In this document: piece after piece, positions 6,795 through 9,950 of the stretch | How positions within the stretch are numbered: the stretch's first letter is position 1 | Layout: every line of letters starts with the position of its first letter | Source: JBDSLU01 sp039916225 | GTDB lineage: Bacteria; Acidobacteriota; Vicinamibacteria; Vicinamibacterales; Vicinamibacteraceae | DNA: 9,950 nt | Direction of reading: 5' to 3' | Assembly: GCA_039916225.1 (NCBI GenBank) | Contig: JBDSLU010000032.1 | Coordinates: forward strand, 1-9,950 | Translations under genes and position numbers: made by a program | Notes under the pieces: generated by a model | The model's input: the letters and a program-made list of their open reading frames with translations, nothing else | What the model was told of the DNA's origin: nothing | Database searches by the model: none

Positions 6795-7577
6795 TCAGCG
6801 GGCGAGCGGGTCGAGCGGGGCGCGCAGCCGGTGCGCCGCCAGTTCCTCGTAATAGGGGAGGCACTCGGCCAGCAGCGGCTCGAGGTCGGCCGCTACCTTC
6901 CGTGGACGCGGCGCATACGGCTCGAAGCCGGTCGAGCGTTCGACGGCGTCGTACCAGTGCTGGGCCCAGATGCCGTCGGTCGCCCGGCGGCCGGCGGGCC
7001 AGTGGAGCATGCACTCGTCGAAGGCGACGCCGACCCGGGCGCAGAACTGTTGCAGCACGCCGCGCGGATCCTTGAGCACGTCCTCGGTGTCGAGCACCGG
7101 CGGCGTCGCGCCGGTGCGGCGGCGCACCTCGCGGAAGATCTCGACCTGCTGCGGCAGGCCGGTGTCGCGCAGGACGGGCAGCCCCATCTTGGCCGCCAGG
7201 CTGGGCAGCATCTCGGCGGGGTGGCGGATGAGGAAGGCGTTGGTCAGCGCGTAGACCCACTCGCCGCGCAGGTGCGGCAGCCAGTGGTGGGCCATGTGCT
7301 TCTGGTAGTAGACCCGGCGCCCGTCGGGAATGGGCCCGATCAGGCCGGTCACGACCCGCTGCCAGTCGCTGTCGTGGTGCCGGATCACGTCGTCGACACC
7401 GGGGTGGGCCACCGACACCTGCGTCAGGTAGTGGGCGTAGAGCGGCTCGTCGACGACCCAGGCGTCGGGCCGGTTCTCCCAGGCGCGCATCAGGGCGGTC
7501 GAGATGTTGCGCGGCCCCGACCACATCGCGATGCGAGTCGCCTGGGCCGCAGTGTCGGCGGTGGGCGCGTGCGGCAT
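6795..7577 (-). CDS. Sulfotransferase-like P-loop protein paired with class IV aminotransferase
   Basis: 260 aa, cytoplasmic, no signal peptide or membrane segment. The N-terminal strand and loop IAMWSGPRNISTALMRAW (16-33) is the phosphate-binding element of sulfotransferase-like P-loop proteins, followed by VVDEPLYAHYL (41-51), YYQKHMAHH (90-98) and TNAFLIRHPAEMLPSL (112-127). The last resembles the 3'-phosphate-binding RxP segment of PAPS-dependent sulfotransferases. The C-terminal half has WPAGRR (193-198) and a Trp/Tyr-rich stretch, DGIWAQHWYDAVERSTGFE. The family is usually annotated only as sulfotransferase-like; PAPS use and acceptor are unproven. I recall this same domain fused to a class IV aminotransferase in plant branched-chain-aminotransferase-like proteins, and here the two are adjacent genes 16 bases apart. 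The ATG at 7577 is chosen over the GTG at 7586; neither has a strong ribosome binding site. TGTAAAG lies just upstream. The TetR stop is 28 bases away. Confidence 0.78.
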   Translation of the reverse strand: MPHAPTADTAAQATRIAMWSGPRNISTALMRAWENRPDAWVVDEPLYAHYLTQVSVAHPGVDDVIRHHDSDWQRVVTGLIGPIPDGRRVYYQKHMAHHWLPHLRGEWVYALTNAFLIRHPAEMLPSLAAKMGLPVLRDTGLPQQVEIFREVRRRTGATPPVLDTEDVLKDPRGVLQQFCARVGVAFDECMLHWPAGRRATDGIWAQHWYDAVERSTGFEPYAPRPRKVAADLEPLLAECLPYYEELAAHRLRAPLDPLAR

Positions 7578-7605
7578 GCCGCACACTTTACAGGATGGCC
7601 GGGGC

Positions 7606-8211
7606 TCAGCGGGACCGGAGCGCGGTGTGTTCGCCGAGCTTGGTGAAGAGCTCGGCGACCAGCGCCGCGACGTCGCTGCGCCCGTGGTCGTAGGCGATGT
7701 TGAAGGCCGTGTCCATCATCGCCCGCGCGACGAAGGCGAGCAGCGCCGGCGTGCTGTCCTTGGCGACATCGACGCCGAGCCGGAGCGCGAGCTGCACCGC
7801 CAGGCGTTCCTCCATCAGGGCGTGCCGCTCGAGCATGGCCCGCCGGAGGGTGCGGCTCTCGCGCAGCAGCCGGATGATGGTGTGCAGCCGCTCGGTGTTG
7901 GCGATGCGGCTCTCGAGGACCGGGACGAGGGCGCGCTCGATGGCGAGGAGCGGCGGCTCGTCGAGCGGCCGTCCGGCCATCGCCGCCAGCATCGCCTCGG
8001 CCACTTCGTCGCTGGTCTCGACGAGCACGTCTTCCTTCGACGCGTAGTAGCGGAAGAACGTACGCCGCGACACCCCGGCGGCGGTCGCGATCTGGGCGAC
8101 CGTCGTCGCCTCGTAGCCGCGCTCGCCGAACAGCTTCCAGGCGGCGTTGAACAGCTCCCCGCGTACCAGTTCCTGCTTCCGCTCCTGGAGGCTCAAGTCG
8201 TTCGGTGCCAC
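7606..8211 (-). CDS. TetR-family transcriptional repressor
   Basis: 201 aa, the family's usual size. Residues 11-60 form the TetR DNA-binding domain: an amphipathic first helix (ELFNAAWKLFGERGYEATTV) and the helix-turn-helix AQIATAAGVSRRTFFRYYAS (39-58), followed by the standard KEDVL (59-63). The remainder is an Ala/Leu-rich helical ligand-binding and dimer domain, with LLRESRTLRRAMLERHALME in the middle, resembling the TetR subgroup with a MftR/AcrR-like C-terminal domain. The ligand is unknown. The GTG at 8211 is chosen because it gives a normal short N-terminal arm. The frame extends to ATG codons at 8262 and 8268, but these would place 17-19 extra Arg-rich residues over the promoter region. 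It is divergent from the esterase, with 80 bases between starts, and upstream of the sulfotransferase-like gene on the same strand, so it may control both directions. Confidence 0.9.
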   Translation of the reverse strand: MAPNDLSLQERKQELVRGELFNAAWKLFGERGYEATTVAQIATAAGVSRRTFFRYYASKEDVLVETSDEVAEAMLAAMAGRPLDEPPLLAIERALVPVLESRIANTERLHTIIRLLRESRTLRRAMLERHALMEERLAVQLALRLGVDVAKDSTPALLAFVARAMMDTAFNIAYDHGRSDVAALVAELFTKLGEHTALRSR

Positions 8212-8218
8212 GGTCCGG

Positions 8219-8227
8219 ATTATGGCA
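8219..8227 (-). promoter_or_regulatory. Possible extended -10 promoter of the tetR-like gene
   Basis: Read on the minus strand, 8227-8219 is TGCCATAAT, which is an extended -10 (TGn) followed by CATAAT, five of six consensus bases. No good -35 lies 16-18 bases upstream, as expected for extended -10 promoters. The end of the -10 is only 7 bases from the chosen GTG at 8211, so the transcript would start at or within a few bases of the start codon and carry almost no leader. There is no evident Shine-Dalgarno sequence before this GTG, which agrees. The site is short and could be chance. Confidence 0.45.
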
Positions 8228-8255
8228 TGCCTCCGCAGGCGACTGGCACGTAGTG

Positions 8256-8284
8256 TTGACATTGTCACTCGGTGTCAGTAGCGT
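8256..8284 (+). promoter_or_regulatory. Candidate sigma70-type promoter of the carboxylesterase gene
   Basis: A perfect TTGACA hexamer sits at 8256-8261. With 17-base spacing, the -10 position is TAGCGT (8279-8284), matching TATAAT at three bases, so this would be a weak or activated promoter. The predicted transcription start (about 8291) coincides with the ATG at 8292, and no Shine-Dalgarno sequence is visible before that ATG, so a leaderless mRNA is possible. Confidence 0.45.
8257..8277. promoter_or_regulatory. Candidate TetR operator: TGACA/TGTCA half-sites over the -35 box
   Basis: Three copies of the same half-site lie in 21 bases: TGACA at 8257-8261, TGTCA at 8263-8267 and TGTCA at 8273-8277. 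The first two form a perfect inverted repeat with a one-base centre. The first and third form an inverted pair with 11 bases between arms, a spacing that would put the half-sites about 16 bases centre to centre. They cover the TTGACA box and spacer of the esterase promoter and lie upstream of the proposed tetR -10. Binding by the divergent TetR protein is inferred from position. Confidence 0.5.
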
Positions 8285-8291
8285 GCTGGCC

Positions 8292-9911
8292 ATGCACCGA
8301 CGAGGTCCATCGATTCTGCTCGGCGTGAGCGTCGCGATCGCGAGCACCATCATCGGGGCCGGGGCACAGAGCGGCGCCGGTCCAGCCGGCGCCGCGAAGA
8401 CCGCGATCGTGCAGACCGATCGTGGGCCGGTGCAGGGCCTCGTCGCCGACGGCGTCGCCGCCTACCAGGGCGTGCCCTTCGCCGCGCCGCCGGTCGGCGA
8501 TCTGCGCTGGAAAGCGCCGCAGCCGGCCAAGCCGTGGACGGCCGTCTTCGCCGCCGACCACTACGCCTCGGACTGCATGCAGAAGCCCTTCGGCGGCGAC
8601 GCGGCGCCGCTCGGCACGCCGCCCGCGGAGGACTGCCTCTATCTCAACGTCTGGACGCCGGCGACGCGCAGCGCGACGCCGCTGCCGGTGATGGTCTGGA
8701 TCTATGGCGGCGGCTTCGTCAACGGCGGCAGCTCGCCGTCGGTCTACGACGGGTCGGCGTTCGCCCGGCGCGGCGTGATCATGGTCAGCATGAACTACCG
8801 GATCGGGCGGTTCGGCTTCTTCGCCCACCCGGCGCTCACCGCCGAGACCCCGAAGGGGCCGCTCGGCAACTACGGCTTCCTCGATCAGCTCGCCGCCCTG
8901 CAGTGGGTGAAGCGCAATGCCGCCGCCTTCGGTGGCGATGCCTCGAACGTGACGATCTTCGGCGAGTCGGCCGGCGGCGGCTCGGTCAACGCGCTGATGA
9001 TCTCGCCGCTCGCCCAGGGCCTGTTCCACAAGGCGATCGTCCAGTCGGGCGGCGGCCGATCGCGCGGACCCATGTCGATGCGCCACATCAGCCAGCCGGG
9101 CGCCAGCGGATCGCCGTCGGCCGAAGCGATCGGCGTGGCCTTCGCCAAGAAGAACGCCATCACCGCCGAGGGCGTCGAGGCGCTGAAGGCGCTGCGCGCA
9201 CTGCCGGCCGCCGCCGTCGTCAACGAGATGAACATGATGGCGTCGCAGCCCGACACCTACTCGGGGCCGATGATCGACGGCGTCTTCCTCACCGAGGAAG
9301 CCGAGCCCGCCTTCCGCGCCGGCCGGCAGGCCAAGGTGCCGTACATGATCGGCGCCAACGATCGCGAGTTCGGCTTCTTCTCGCCCCCGGCCGATCGCGT
9401 CGAGGCGATGTTCGCGCCGTTCGGCGCCGACAAGGACAAGGCCCTGCAGGCCTACGATCCGGACGGCACCCACAAGAGCGAAGCGGCCGTGCAGCTGATG
9501 AGCGATCAGGCGATGGGGGAGCCGGCCCGCTTCCTGGCCCGGCTCGCCGCGCCGGTCCAGCCGACCTACGCCTATCGCTTCTCCTACGTCGCCTCGTCGC
9601 TCCGTCCCAAGGAGAAGGGCGCCCTGCACGCCACCGAGATCCCGTTCGTCTTCTCGACCGTGAAGGCCAAGTACGAGGCCGCCGCGACGCCGGAGGATGT
9701 CGCGCTCGCCGCGGCCGCCACCGACTACTGGGCGGCGTTCGCCAAGAGCGGCAATCCGAATGGCGCCGGCCGTCCGCAGTGGCCCATTTACACCGCAGCG
9801 AAGGACGAGATCATGGACTTCACGACGGCCGGGCCCAAGCCAGGCCCCGATGCGCGCAAGGAGCGACTCGACTTCGTCGACCGCCTGGCCTCGACGCCGC
9901 CGAAGCCGTGA
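8292..9911 (+). CDS. Exported type B carboxylesterase (alpha/beta hydrolase)
   Basis: 539 aa, normal for type B carboxylesterases, which hydrolyse carboxylic esters with a Ser-Glu/Asp-His triad. Residues 1-25 are a signal peptide: basic MHRR, a hydrophobic core (ILLGVSVAIASTIIGAG) and a likely AGA-QS cut, so the product acts in the periplasm or outside. GVPFAAPPVGDLRW (60-73) and EDCLYLNVW (113-121, the family signature 2) precede the oxyanion loop YGGGFVNGG (138-146). Here Tyr replaces the more common His before the glycines. The nucleophile is S226 in TIFGESAGGGS. The acid is probably E359 in GANDREFGFF. The base is H446 in ALHATEIPFVF. The ATG at 8292 gives the signal peptide directly; a longer frame to 8205 would overlap the regulator's promoter. 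It is divergent from the TetR gene, which probably represses it. The natural ester substrate is unknown. Confidence 0.93.
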   Translation: MHRRGPSILLGVSVAIASTIIGAGAQSGAGPAGAAKTAIVQTDRGPVQGLVADGVAAYQGVPFAAPPVGDLRWKAPQPAKPWTAVFAADHYASDCMQKPFGGDAAPLGTPPAEDCLYLNVWTPATRSATPLPVMVWIYGGGFVNGGSSPSVYDGSAFARRGVIMVSMNYRIGRFGFFAHPALTAETPKGPLGNYGFLDQLAALQWVKRNAAAFGGDASNVTIFGESAGGGSVNALMISPLAQGLFHKAIVQSGGGRSRGPMSMRHISQPGASGSPSAEAIGVAFAKKNAITAEGVEALKALRALPAAAVVNEMNMMASQPDTYSGPMIDGVFLTEEAEPAFRAGRQAKVPYMIGANDREFGFFSPPADRVEAMFAPFGADKDKALQAYDPDGTHKSEAAVQLMSDQAMGEPARFLARLAAPVQPTYAYRFSYVASSLRPKEKGALHATEIPFVFSTVKAKYEAAATPEDVALAAAATDYWAAFAKSGNPNGAGRPQWPIYTAAKDEIMDFTTAGPKPGPDARKERLDFVDRLASTPPKP

Positions 9912-9928
9912 TCCGAGCTGAGTAGGGC

Positions 9929-9950
9929 GGCGTGGCACGTCCGCCACGCC
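9929..9950. terminator. Perfect 8-bp inverted repeat after the esterase; terminator or dispersed hairpin repeat
   Basis: GGCGTGGC (9929-9936) and GCCACGCC (9943-9950) are exact reverse complements around a six-base loop, ACGTCC. The repeat begins 17 bases after the esterase stop and runs into the window edge, so any T-tract or further pairing is out of sight. It is preceded by GTAGGGC (9923-9929). If GCCCTAC followed outside the window the stem would be longer, and the element would look more like a dispersed intergenic repeat than a simple terminator. Confidence 0.55.

Noticed and set aside
4709..7075. Plus-strand open frame of 788 codons
   Set aside because: It is antisense to three well-supported genes, has the Arg/Gly/Gln/His-rich composition of a GC-rich shadow frame and no recognisable domain.
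6795..7577. Sulfotransferase-like gene as the enzyme that sulfates the polysaccharide made by the downstream operon
   Set aside because: It is separated from the glycan genes by the aminotransferase and a 78-base gap, and this domain pairs with class IV aminotransferases elsewhere; PAPS use is not shown.
8265..9947. Minus-strand open frame of 560 codons opposite the esterase
   Set aside because: The esterase has all its catalytic motifs; the opposite frame is Arg/Gly/Val-rich shadow with no domain.
1..9950. tRNA, rRNA, CRISPR array, transposase or attachment-site signatures
   Set aside because: No cloverleaf-like sequence, regularly spaced repeats, transposase motif or terminal inverted repeats were seen on either strand.

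Overview
The window is uniformly GC-rich (about 70 percent by eye), gene-dense and bacterial. The long antisense open frames are what such composition produces by chance. Lineage cannot be fixed from sequence alone. The mix of a secreted type B carboxylesterase, a TetR regulator, a compact polysaccharide operon and a GTAGGGC-flanked hairpin at the right edge would fit a soil bacterium such as an Acidobacteriota member, but this is a weak inference.

Layout: eight genes lie on the minus strand, from about 8211 down to the left edge, and one lies divergently on the plus strand. In minus-strand transcription order they are: a TetR-family regulator (8211-7606), a P-loop sulfotransferase-like protein (7577-6795), a class IV PLP aminotransferase (6778-5882), a 78-base gap, an extended-SDR NAD-binding sugar-epimerase-like protein (5803-4832), a family 4 glycosyltransferase (4830-3706), a family 2 glycosyltransferase (3709-2807), a polytopic oligosaccharide polymerase candidate (2816-1305) and a Wzx/MOP-type flippase (1301 to beyond base 1). 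The plus strand carries an exported type B carboxylesterase (8292-9911), followed by a perfect 8-bp hairpin at the right edge. No stretch longer than about 80 bases lacks a gene.

How the genes work together: the last five minus-strand genes are spaced by -10 to +3 bases, so they are almost certainly translated as one unit. They form the core of a Wzx/Wzy-type surface polysaccharide locus: sugar-nucleotide modification, two glycosyl transfers, flipping and polymerisation. The initiating phosphoglycosyltransferase and export genes are not in the window and probably lie to the left. The aminotransferase and sulfotransferase-like pair forms a separate two-gene module that resembles, from memory, the two halves of a fused plant protein. 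The TetR gene shares an 80-base intergenic region with the esterase. That region holds TGACA/TGTCA half-sites over a perfect TTGACA box, so TetR control of the esterase and of its own gene is the simplest model.

Points most worth attention: the family 2 glycosyltransferase has no ATG, GTG or TTG at its start and overlaps the previous stop as ATAG; the epimerase has His where the catalytic Lys should be; the aminotransferase/sulfotransferase-like pairing; and the divergent regulatory region, whose predicted transcripts would be leaderless or nearly so. I see no clear case of a wholly novel system. The uncharacterised two-gene module is the closest candidate.
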